A program made the translations under genes and the position numbers. Positions 1-5,344 of a stretch of 10,666 bases of DNA are shown here, in pieces; positions within the stretch are counted from its first letter, which is position 1; each line of letters starts with the position of its first letter. Under the pieces are notes generated by a model. The model was given only the letters and a program-made list of their open reading frames with translations, searched no databases and was not told the DNA's origin. The DNA lies in the NCBI GenBank assembly GCA_035654175.1, contig DASRXL010000251.1, positions 1 to 10,666 on the forward strand. The letters are read 5' to 3'. This DNA comes from PNC22 sp035654175 (GTDB lineage Bacteria > Planctomycetota > Phycisphaerae > Phycisphaerales > UBA1924).

Positions 1-3
1 ATG

Positions 4-43
4 GGGTGAGTGGGTGAGTGGGTGAGTGGGTGAGTGGGTGAGT
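4..43. repeat. Octanucleotide tandem repeat, 5 perfect copies of GGGTGAGT
   Basis: Five uninterrupted copies of GGGTGAGT run from 4 to 43 (ACTCACCC on the minus strand), followed by a decayed partial copy. They lie past the 3' end of the scaffold-like gene, so they would sit between it and any further minus-strand gene beyond the left edge. Eight is not a multiple of three, so gain or loss of a unit would shift frame if the tract were translated. I see no evidence here that it is. Confidence 0.95.
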
Positions 44-121
44 GAGCGCTCGACGCCTGACCTGAGGCTCTGCGAAGGTCAGGGTGAAGGCCGCTGCAAG
101 AGCCCCAGCGGGCGACGGTCG

Positions 122-664
122 CTAGGCGCGGGCTTCGGCGCGCCGGAGACGGAGGTAGTCGAGCAGCAGTCGCCGGTCGCCGGTTTCCCGCGCGGCGTGC
201 GCGACCTCGTGCAGCGGGGCCGCGCCGCGGTCGGCGCCGGGCGCGGCCGTCGTGGCTCGCAGCGGCGGCGTGCGCGACGCGAAGAGCATCGGCCTCCGCT
301 CGCGCAGCCAGGCCACGGCCTCCGGGATCGTGGAGCCGGCGCCGAGCCGCTCCTCGACGACCGCGCGGGCGCTCTCCAGGTCGATCACGCCGCAGGCGAG
401 CAGCTCGCGGTCGATCGCCCGGTCGCGCTCGGACCGCTCGAGCATGCGCCGGAGGTCGGCCGCGGCGGCCTCGACGGAGGCGAGCCGGTCGGCGAGCAGG
501 GCGTGGGCGGTATCTGACTCCAGAGCCGCGCCGGCCGCCGCGGGGAGCGCGCCCGTGTCATCGGCGTCCGCCGGAGCGGGCGCCGCGCCGGGCGCGTCGG
601 GATTGGCGACGGGATCGGCGCCGGGAGCGGTCGCGGGAGTCGTGGGCTCGGACGTGCTGCTCAT
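122..664 (-). CDS. Putative phage head scaffold-like protein (180 aa)
   Basis: A small acidic protein that I do not recognise by family with certainty. Residues 1-50 are Pro/Ala/Asp-rich and probably disordered. Residues about 51-130 are predicted helical, with a coiled-coil-like stretch (about 55-85) followed by a charged helix and the motif RRPMLF (123-128). A second Ala/Pro-rich linker (about 132-150) leads to a C-terminal basic helix (LLLDYLRLRRAEARA). The ATG at 664 is supported by AGGAG (672-676 on the complement) 7 nt upstream; the longer open frame toward 1681 is only a shadow of the portal gene. It follows the portal gene on the same strand by 128 nt. In tailed phages a scaffold or minor head protein commonly sits in this position, so context plus the disordered/helical make-up suggests capsid assembly. 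It could equally be an unrelated small phage or GTA protein. Confidence 0.6.
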   Translation of the reverse strand: MSSTSEPTTPATAPGADPVANPDAPGAAPAPADADDTGALPAAAGAALESDTAHALLADRLASVEAAAADLRRMLERSERDRAIDRELLACGVIDLESARAVVEERLGAGSTIPEAVAWLRERRPMLFASRTPPLRATTAAPGADRGAAPLHEVAHAARETGDRRLLLDYLRLRRAEARA

Positions 665-760
665 GGAGTTGCTCCTGTGCGGGGTTCGTGACGTGTCGAG
701 GTCGGGGGTCCGAGGAACATGGATGCGGCGTGACGGCAGGCGGATGCGTGAGGGACACGG

Positions 761-783
761 CCCTCGCTCCCGCTTCGGGCTCC
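761..783 (-). repeat. Candidate planctomycete-type short intergenic element
   Basis: On the minus strand this 23-mer reads GGAGCCCGAAGCGG followed by GAGCGAGGG. From memory it resembles the AGCCCGA-GCG-AGCGAGGG intergenic elements scattered through planctomycete genomes. It contains a short dyad (CCCG, 3-nt loop, CGGG) and fills part of the gap between the portal and scaffold-like genes. A more degenerate look-alike lies in opposite orientation at 98-118. Only one good copy is visible in this window, so its repeat status is unproven. Confidence 0.35.
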
Positions 784-792
784 GCGCGGGGG

Positions 793-2274
793 TCAGGTGA
801 CGCCGGCGTCGGCGGGCTCGTAGCCGAGCTCGTCGAGCACGCGCCGGCGGGACACGCCGAGCTCGACCTTGCGCTGCGCCGCCAGGGTCTCCTCCTGCAC
901 GTCGGTGGGCAGCGGGTCCGGCCACTCGAGGCGGACGGCCCGGTCGCGCGGGTCGGTCTCGAACGCGCCCGCGGCGTCGAGCGCGGTCAGGATCATGCGG
1001 CAGAGCTCGGCGAGGCCGCGCCCGTAGGTGACGCGCTTGCGCTCCGTCTTGGCGAGCAGGCCGACGAGCGTGATCTTCAGGGCGTTCGCGCTCGAGAGAT
1101 TCCCGACGCGCCCCTGCACGACGCCGGTGGCCAGCGGCGGCACGGCGCTCATCTTGTCGAACGCGTCGCGTATTTCCTTGATGTGCGCCTCCTCGCTCGG
1201 GCTTGAGGCGTCGCCGCCGAAGGCCTGCACCGAAGCGTCGGGGTTGTCGGTGGACCAGATCTGCCCGGGACCGACGGGGATCTTCGCGAAGCCCTCGATG
1301 CCCTTGGCGAGGTACATCTTGAAGGACTGCATGGTGACGCGGCTGGCGCGGTCGGAGAGGCGCGTGTTGAGCTCGTCCTGGAGCGGGATGAGCGGCTCGA
1401 CCTCGCTCAGGCCGCTGTAGCGGAAGGGCTGCGAGATGTTCTGCACGTGCACGACGGGAACGCGCCCGCCGGTGAGGCGGAGGTCGTGGCGCTCGGCGAG
1501 CTCGCCGTCGAGGTAGACGCGGCGGGAGGTGGCGTCGAGGACCTCGACGATGCCGGGCGGGGCGTGCTCGGGGCCGTGCTTCTGGCGCTTCCAGCTCTCG
1601 AGCCAGTCGGCGAGCGGGCCTCGCCGGCCCTCGGCGGGCTCGGGGCCCGCGTGGATGACGTAGGCGTCGAGCTCGCGCCAATCGGCCTCACTCACGACCG
1701 GCACGCCGCGGGTGGGCTCGATGGCTTCGATCGCGATGCACTCGCGGATCCGCCACGGATCGTCGGCGTCGCGCGTCACGGCGAGCCGGGCGAGGCGCGG
1801 CTCGTCGATGCGCAGGACGAGGTCCACATGGCCGTAGACGTGGCCGAGGAGGGCCATGTCCAGGAGGAGGGCGACGCCGCCGGAGCCCTCGAGGACGGCG
1901 TCGAGGATCGCTTCGACCTGGGTGCGCGTGGCCTCGTCGCGTGCGGTGCTGAGCAGGCGCACGGGCTTGCCGAACATGAAGTCGACCATGGTGTGGATGC
2001 GCCAGGCGATGTCGTTCTCGACGACGACCTCGCGGGCGCGGAGCCGGTCGTCGAGCGCGGCGTCGGCGGGGCCGATGAGCCGCTCGGGCAGGCCTCGCCG
2101 TTGGCCGGTGTCGTAGCGCTGCGCGGCGCCGGAGCGGCTGAGGGTGAGCGGGTTGCGGTAGTAGCGCCACATGAGCTCGAGGCGGGGGAGCATGGTGGCC
2201 CGGTGGGCTGAGAGGAGGCGGGCGACCTCAGGCAGGCCGAGGGTGTCGGAGATGAGCGAGTCAGCGTGCGGCAT
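793..2274 (-). CDS. Phage portal protein, SPP1 gp6-like (493 aa)
   Basis: Portal proteins form the dodecameric ring at one capsid vertex through which DNA is packaged and ejected. Length (493 aa) and layout fit the SPP1 gp6-like family. The N-terminal helical region has a tyrosine-rich YYRNPL segment (38-43). It is followed by a conserved-looking block ending VDFMFGKPV (97-105), typical of the clip-proximal part of portals. A mixed wing region comes next (about 130-280). The long stem/crown helix carries QDELNTRLSD (299-308), and the GNLSSANALK...LLAKTERKR block (391-413) is characteristic of this family. A C-terminal block WPDPLPTD (451-458) precedes a heptad-like helix. ATG at 2274 has GGAG about 10 nt upstream. 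It is the first gene of a minus-strand unit; no terminase is encoded in the 405 nt upstream, where phage modules usually have one. The frame is intact with ordinary high-GC codon use, so it is not an obvious pseudogene. Confidence 0.88.
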   Translation of the reverse strand: MPHADSLISDTLGLPEVARLLSAHRATMLPRLELMWRYYRNPLTLSRSGAAQRYDTGQRRGLPERLIGPADAALDDRLRAREVVVENDIAWRIHTMVDFMFGKPVRLLSTARDEATRTQVEAILDAVLEGSGGVALLLDMALLGHVYGHVDLVLRIDEPRLARLAVTRDADDPWRIRECIAIEAIEPTRGVPVVSEADWRELDAYVIHAGPEPAEGRRGPLADWLESWKRQKHGPEHAPPGIVEVLDATSRRVYLDGELAERHDLRLTGGRVPVVHVQNISQPFRYSGLSEVEPLIPLQDELNTRLSDRASRVTMQSFKMYLAKGIEGFAKIPVGPGQIWSTDNPDASVQAFGGDASSPSEEAHIKEIRDAFDKMSAVPPLATGVVQGRVGNLSSANALKITLVGLLAKTERKRVTYGRGLAELCRMILTALDAAGAFETDPRDRAVRLEWPDPLPTDVQEETLAAQRKVELGVSRRRVLDELGYEPADAGVT

Positions 2275-2334
2275 CGGGCGGGGTCTCCGGGGCCGCGGAA
2301 ATGCGTGCCCTCACCCTTCCCGGCGCAGATAGGT

Positions 2335-2348
2335 TCTGCGCGCGCAGA
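2335..2348. repeat. 14-bp perfect palindrome, copy 1 (core CTGCGCGCGCAG)
   Basis: TCTGCGCGCGCAGA is a perfect 14-bp inverted repeat in the divergent intergenic region. Its 12-bp core recurs exactly at 2448-2459. It could be an operator half or simply GC-rich structure; no regulator is known from the window. Confidence 0.6.
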
Positions 2349-2446
2349 CGTGGACCTCGTCGCGCGCGGGATGCGCGCAAGTGCTTGGCGGGCAAGGCCG
2401 CAAAAAACCTTCGGAATCCGTCCGGCGCGGCCGGCGGCGGGACGCG

Positions 2447-2460
2447 CCTGCGCGCGCAGG
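2447..2460. repeat. 14-bp perfect palindrome, copy 2 (core CTGCGCGCGCAG)
   Basis: CCTGCGCGCGCAGG shares its inner 12 bp with the palindrome at 2335-2348; only the outermost base pair differs, and it differs in a compensated way (T-A to C-G). The two centres are 112 bp apart. Confidence 0.6.
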
Positions 2461-2614
2461 GTGGGACATCCAGGCCTGCGCGCCCGGCCGCGGGACCGAA
2501 ACGCACCGGAGGCCGGGCCAGCGCGGGCCGGCTCCCCGAAGGGCGCACGCCGCCGGCGGGCCTCCCGGCGACTGCGAGCGAGCCGCACCGGGGCGCGCCT
2601 GGTTCACAAATCGG

Positions 2615-2642
2615 TTGCGTGCGCTGCCTCAGGGGGTATGCT
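2615..2642 (+). promoter_or_regulatory. Candidate promoter for the secreted-protein triplet
   Basis: A TTGCGT box (2615-2620) and a TATGCT box (2637-2642) are separated by 16 nt, a spacing compatible with a sigma-70-type promoter. The -35 match is weak. Transcription would begin near 2649, giving a leader of about 30 nt that contains the AGGAG ribosome site (2668-2672) of the first gene. It is the only promoter-like pair seen before the three coupled genes. Confidence 0.4.
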
Positions 2643-2679
2643 GGGCTCGGGGGAGGCGTCTCAGGACAGGAGACCGGTC

Positions 2680-3267
2680 ATGAAGGGACGCGGGCTCGCG
2701 GCGGCGGCAGCGGCGATCGCGGCAGCGGGCGCGGCCTGCGGCCAGACGATCACCTACTTCTGGACGGTGACGACGGACAACGGGGACACGGACATCGGCC
2801 CGGGCGAGGACTCTGCGTACCTCTCGCTCTGGGCGCACATGGCGCCGGAAGCAACCGGGATCGCGGGGTCGATCTACGACATCCGCGGCATCGAGAACTG
2901 GGACACGGGCGAGATCACGTCCTATTCGCATCTCCTCTCCGCGTTCGGCGAGGTCAGCATCCAGTCGAACAACGACATTGTCTTCATCGAGTCCTTCCAG
3001 CTCCCCCCGGCGTTCAACCGGAACTTCGACGCCTCGAACCCTGTGGAGCTCTTCCGGATCACCTGGACGGCTTCCGACTTCAGTGCCCGCACGGTCGAGC
3101 TCGGCGATGCCAACCACCTGAACAACGACGTGTACACGGACGAGTTCGGGTCGTCCGTTCCATATGAAGGCGTGCCCGGCGTGGCGGAGTTCACGATCGC
3201 GATCCCGGGGCCGGGCGGGCTGCTGCTGCTCGGGCTCGGAGCGCTCGGGCGGAGGGTGAGGCGATGA
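2680..3267 (+). CDS. Secreted PEP-CTERM-like protein, paralogue 1 of 3 (195 aa)
   Basis: First of three tandem paralogues. It has a short Ala-rich signal peptide (about 1-22; the cysteine at 20 does not sit in a proper lipobox) and a mature region starting near QTITYFWTV. A roughly 150-residue domain follows, rich in Asp, Asn and aromatics (NGDTDIGPGE 34-43; FQLPP 106-110; NHLNNDVYTDEFG 145-157), probably an extracellular beta-sandwich of unknown function. The C-terminus is a sorting-signal-like tripartite tail: IPGP (175-178), a Leu/Gly-rich hydrophobic helix (179-190) and RRVRR. In PEP-CTERM systems such tails are cut by an exosortase and the protein is released to the surface or matrix. 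Here the usual Glu of the PEP motif is Gly. ATG at 2680 is preceded 7 nt upstream by AGGAG; the longer frame from 2266 runs through non-coding sequence. The stop overlaps the next start as ATGA. The biological role is unknown. Confidence 0.85.
   Translation: MKGRGLAAAAAAIAAAGAACGQTITYFWTVTTDNGDTDIGPGEDSAYLSLWAHMAPEATGIAGSIYDIRGIENWDTGEITSYSHLLSAFGEVSIQSNNDIVFIESFQLPPAFNRNFDASNPVELFRITWTASDFSARTVELGDANHLNNDVYTDEFGSSVPYEGVPGVAEFTIAIPGPGGLLLLGLGALGRRVRR
3251..3267 (+). repeat. 17-bp gene junction, copy 1: C-terminal Arg codons, SD and ATGA
   Basis: GGAGGGTGAGGCGATGA encodes the last residues RRVRR and the stop of paralogue 1. It also supplies a GGAGG ribosome site 8 nt before the ATG of paralogue 2. 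The same 17 bases recur at 3817-3833. Confidence 0.9.
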
Positions 3268-3833
3268 GACTCGCTCTCGGTGGCGCGGTCTGCCTGCTCG
3301 CGGGGGCCTCGGGCGCGCAGACGATGACGTATTTCTGGACGGTGTCGACAGACAATGGCGACACGGACCTCCAGCCCGGCGAGCAAGCGTCCCTGTCGTT
3401 GTGGGCGCACATGGATCCGGAGGCGACGGGGCTTGCTGGGACGATCTACGACATCCGCGGGATTCAGCACTGGGACACGGGCGATCTGGTGTGGTACTAC
3501 AACATGTTCGATTCGTTCGGCGAGCAGGCGGATGGGGAGAACAACATCTGGGCGATCGAGGCGTTCCAGTTGCCGCCGATGTTCAACCCGAATTTCAGCG
3601 CCGACAACCCGATCGAGATGTACCGGCTCTGGTGGACTACGGACGACTACACGCCGCGGGTGATCGAGGTCGGCGATATGAACCACCTCAACAACGACGT
3701 GTACACCGACGAGTTCGGGACGTCCGTGCCGTACGAGGGCGTTCCGGGGGTGGCGCGGTTCACGGTGAACATCCCGGAGCCGTGGGCGCTGACGCTTCTG
3801 GGGCTCGCGGCGGTGAGGAGGGTGAGGCGATGA
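3264..3833 (+). CDS. Secreted PEP-CTERM protein, paralogue 2 of 3 (189 aa)
   Basis: Second paralogue, collinear with the first and closely similar: TMTYFWTVSTDNGDTDL, WAHMDPEATGLAGTIYDI and HLNNDVYTDEFG all have counterparts. It has a signal peptide (about 1-19, cleavage probably after SGA or GAQ). The tail carries the canonical motif IPEP (170-173) with a hydrophobic stretch LTLLGLAAV and RRVRR, making it the best PEP-CTERM candidate of the three. Its ATG lies inside the stop of paralogue 1 (ATGA), with GGAGG 8 nt upstream, so translation is probably coupled and the genes form one operon. Function is unknown; family context implies an exported, exosortase-processed surface or matrix protein. 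No exosortase gene is in the window. Confidence 0.88.
   Translation: MRLALGGAVCLLAGASGAQTMTYFWTVSTDNGDTDLQPGEQASLSLWAHMDPEATGLAGTIYDIRGIQHWDTGDLVWYYNMFDSFGEQADGENNIWAIEAFQLPPMFNPNFSADNPIEMYRLWWTTDDYTPRVIEVGDMNHLNNDVYTDEFGTSVPYEGVPGVARFTVNIPEPWALTLLGLAAVRRVRR
3817..3833 (+). repeat. 17-bp gene junction, copy 2: C-terminal Arg codons, SD and ATGA
   Basis: Identical to 3251-3267: it encodes RRVRR and the stop of paralogue 2 and gives the GGAGG site 8 nt before the ATG at 3830. An extra ATG follows (ATGATGAGACT here against ATGAGACT at copy 1), so paralogue 3 begins with two methionine codons. Confidence 0.9.
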
Positions 3834-4474
3834 TGAGACTTGCCCTGATCGCGGCGGTCTCTCTGCTCGCTGGGGCCGCGGGCGCGCAGACGATGACGTA
3901 TTTCTGGACCGTAACGACCGACAACGGCGACACGAACCTCACGCCGGGCGAGTGGGTGTACCTCGGGATGTGGGCATGGATGGATCCAGAGGAAGTGGGA
4001 TTCAGCGGGACGATCTACGACATCGTGGGCAGCCAGAACTGGGATACCGGCGAGATACTTTCCTTCGTCAACCGGTTGGGACATGGCATGCCCGGGGATA
4101 ATGGGGATCTTCTCGATAACAACAACATCGTGTCCATCGAGGCCTTCCAACTACCGCCAATATTCAATCCCGATTTTGACGCCGACAATCCGATCCATCT
4201 CTATGAGATCGTGTGGAAGACCGATGACTACGAGGCGCGCGTGGTGGAGGTGGGCGATGCGAACCACCTGAACAACGCCGTCTACACCGACCGGTACGGC
4301 TCGTCGCTGGAGTACGAGGGCATCCCGGGCGTCGCCCGCTTCACCGTGAACGTGCCGGGGCCGGTCCCGATCGCGGCGCTCGGCATTGCCGGGGCCTGCG
4401 GGCTGACGCGCCGTCGCCCCTTCCTGGCCAGCCGCGAGGGCGCTCAGTTCCGCGAGCGCTGCACCAGGCAGTGA
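3830..4474 (+). CDS. Secreted PEP-CTERM-like protein, paralogue 3 of 3, run-on C-terminus (214 aa)
   Basis: Third and most diverged paralogue. It keeps the TYFWTVTTDNGDT opening, FQLPP (106-110), NHLNN (145-149) and EGIPGVARFTVNVP, but inserts a Gly/Asp/Asn stretch (about 85-100). It has a signal peptide (about 1-20). The tail starts VPGP (175-178) with a hydrophobic IAALGIAGACGL and RRR (194-196). It then continues for 18 charged residues to the stop, where paralogues 1 and 2 end at the arginines; this may be loss of the ancestral stop. Start 3830 is preferred over 3833 because GGAGG lies 8 nt away, as in paralogue 2. The middle of the gene looks less GC-rich and more mixed in codon use than its siblings. 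It is coupled to paralogue 2 by ATGATGA. Confidence 0.85.
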   Translation: MMRLALIAAVSLLAGAAGAQTMTYFWTVTTDNGDTNLTPGEWVYLGMWAWMDPEEVGFSGTIYDIVGSQNWDTGEILSFVNRLGHGMPGDNGDLLDNNNIVSIEAFQLPPIFNPDFDADNPIHLYEIVWKTDDYEARVVEVGDANHLNNAVYTDRYGSSLEYEGIPGVARFTVNVPGPVPIAALGIAGACGLTRRRPFLASREGAQFRERCTRQ

Positions 4475-4497
4475 GCCCATCCGGTCCGTCTGCCTCT

Positions 4498-4533
4498 CTC
4501 CGCGGCCTCCGCGTCCCCTCCGCGCCCTCCGCG
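4498..4533. repeat. Four CTCCGCG units after the triplet
   Basis: CTCCGCG occurs at 4498, 4507, 4518 and 4527 (spacing 9, 11, 9) in the 90-nt convergent gap between paralogue 3 and the small minus-strand gene. The tract is strongly C/T-biased and contains no terminator-like hairpin with a T run. Similar CTCCGCG-type low-complexity strings occur between genes in other bacteria, from memory. Role unknown. Confidence 0.7.
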
Positions 4534-4564
4534 TTCCGCCTTCGCTGCGTGTGCAGCTACCCGC

Positions 4565-4825
4565 TCAGTGCCCCTCTAGCACCTCCACCCGCGAGTACTG
4601 GTCCAGATTGCAGTAGACGATCTCTCCGTCGTCCTTGCGGATGCGGAGGCGGTCGAGCCAGAGCTTCTTGTCCTCGGAGTGGGCGAACCACGACCCGGTC
4701 TTCTGCTGCTCGAACACCTCGACCACGCCCTCCACGGTCATCGTGCCGCCCTTGGTCGGGCGGGGCACCTGCTGGGTGATGCGGACGCGCTGGCCGGGCT
4801 TGAAGGTGGGGGTGGAGAGTGGCAT
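4565..4825 (-). CDS. Small conserved-type hypothetical protein, SH3-like (86 aa)
   Basis: Unrecognised short protein. Residues about 8-18 (FKPGQRVRITQ) resemble the first strands of an SH3-like or KOW-type barrel. Alternating beta-prone segments follow (MTVEGVVEVFEQQ; GSWFAHSEDKKLWLDRLRIRK; GEIVYCNLDQYSRVEVL), so an all-beta small domain is likely. There is no signal peptide or membrane segment. Two in-frame ATGs are possible: 4834 (89 aa) and 4825 (86 aa). Neither has a Shine-Dalgarno. TACCAT lies exactly 7 nt before the ATG at 4825, which favours that start on a leaderless transcript. It sits behind the zinc-ribbon gene with a 38-nt gap. The codons and sequence complexity look like a real gene. 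Function cannot be assigned. Confidence 0.75.
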   Translation of the reverse strand: MPLSTPTFKPGQRVRITQQVPRPTKGGTMTVEGVVEVFEQQKTGSWFAHSEDKKLWLDRLRIRKDDGEIVYCNLDQYSRVEVLEGH

Positions 4826-4832
4826 CGCGGGC

Positions 4833-4838
4833 ATGGTA
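4833..4838 (-). promoter_or_regulatory. TACCAT box 7 nt before ATG 4825, possible leaderless promoter
   Basis: On the minus strand TACCAT is followed by 7 nt and then ATG. This is the geometry expected of a -10 box driving a transcript that starts at the start codon. The same spacing occurs at TATACT before the gene at 6892. The box lies inside an inverted repeat (4826-4834 with 4838-4845, one bulged base). Confidence 0.35.
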
Positions 4839-4863
4839 TGCCGCGGGGGCCGGCCGCCCGGAG

Positions 4864-5337
4864 TCACGATTCGCGGAACTCGCGCCCGCACTCCGGGCAG
4901 ACGGCGCGGCGGCCGGCGCCGGGCAGGATGCCTTCCAGGGGATATCCGCAGCCCTCGCACCCGCCGCGCCGAGACCGGCGCAGGGCAAGGGGGGCCCAGG
5001 CCGCCCCGGCACCGAGAACGAGCGGCGCGACGAGCATCCACGCAGGGATCCACGCGTTGGGCACCCAGACGTTGGGCGCGCACCGCCAACCCCAGCCCGC
5101 GAACATCTGACCCCCGCCAAGGTCGAAGGAGATGCGCGGCGACGATGGATTGACCGTCCGGCCGCCGGTCAGCCACCAGACGCGAACGCCGCCGTTGCCC
5201 ACTCCGAGCCCCCATGTCGGACCGCCGCGCACGCTCATGTGCCACCAGGGGCTGAGCGCCGCGGCGGCGAGTGCTGCCGAAGCGGCGCCGGTCAGTGACC
5301 AACGGCACAGGGCGCGATGGCGTAGGGGGGCGCGCAT
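4864..5337 (-). CDS. Two-TM membrane protein with C-terminal zinc ribbon (157 aa)
   Basis: The N-terminus has a positively charged head (RAPLRHR) and a first hydrophobic segment (about 13-32). A Trp/Gly-rich presumably extracytoplasmic part follows (about 33-95), then a second hydrophobic helix (about 98-118) ending in basic LRRSRR. The cytoplasmic tail holds CEGCGYPLEG...CPECG: Cys127, Cys130, Cys147 and Cys150 form a likely zinc ribbon. Small proteins with this arrangement are numerous in Phycisphaerales-like genomes; their function is not known to me. ATG 5337 lies 7 nt behind the stop of the phosphohexomutase gene on the same strand, so the two are probably co-transcribed. The Shine-Dalgarno is weak (GGCGGG). 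Ligand or partner unknown. Confidence 0.78.
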   Translation of the reverse strand: MRAPLRHRALCRWSLTGAASAALAAAALSPWWHMSVRGGPTWGLGVGNGGVRVWWLTGGRTVNPSSPRISFDLGGGQMFAGWGWRCAPNVWVPNAWIPAWMLVAPLVLGAGAAWAPLALRRSRRGGCEGCGYPLEGILPGAGRRAVCPECGREFRES

Positions 5338-5344
5338 GCCCGTT

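Larger units (their letters stand above)
2275..2679. other. Divergent non-coding region
   Basis: This 405-nt gap lies between the minus-strand portal gene and the plus-strand secreted-protein cluster. Open frames exist on both strands, but their translations are Arg/Ala/Pro-rich and low in complexity, as expected from random GC-rich DNA, and none has a convincing start. The visible content is two near-identical palindromes (2335-2348, 2447-2460), a shorter TGCGCGCA palindrome between them near 2372-2379, an A6 run (2402-2407), and a promoter-like pair close to 2615-2642. Confidence 0.7.

Noticed and set aside
4..43. CRISPR-like array
   Set aside because: The units are contiguous 8-mers with no spacers and there are no cas genes.
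122..1681. A long 519-aa minus-strand open frame extending the scaffold-like gene upstream
   Set aside because: Beyond 664 it runs antisense-frame through the portal gene with Arg/Pro/Ala-rich junk sequence; the ATG at 664 has a good ribosome site.
2261..2607. Minus-strand open frames in the divergent region as an upstream phage gene (for example terminase)
   Set aside because: Composition is typical of random GC-rich shadows and no family motif is visible.
2603..2608. TTCACA as the -35 box for the secreted triplet
   Set aside because: It matches consensus better than TTGCGT, but the spacing to TATGCT would be 28 nt, too long for a sigma-70 promoter.
2266..2679. N-terminal extension of the first secreted protein to 2266
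   Set aside because: The extension is low-complexity, has no start signal, and would bury the signal peptide that begins at 2680.
2680..2742. Paralogue 1 as a lipoprotein because of Cys20
   Set aside because: The residues before the cysteine (GAA) lack the usual Leu/Val/Ile at -3, and the two paralogues have no cysteine there.
4440..4459. GCGCTC/GAGCGC hairpin near the end of paralogue 3 as a terminator
   Set aside because: It lies inside the coding sequence, has an 8-nt loop and no T run.
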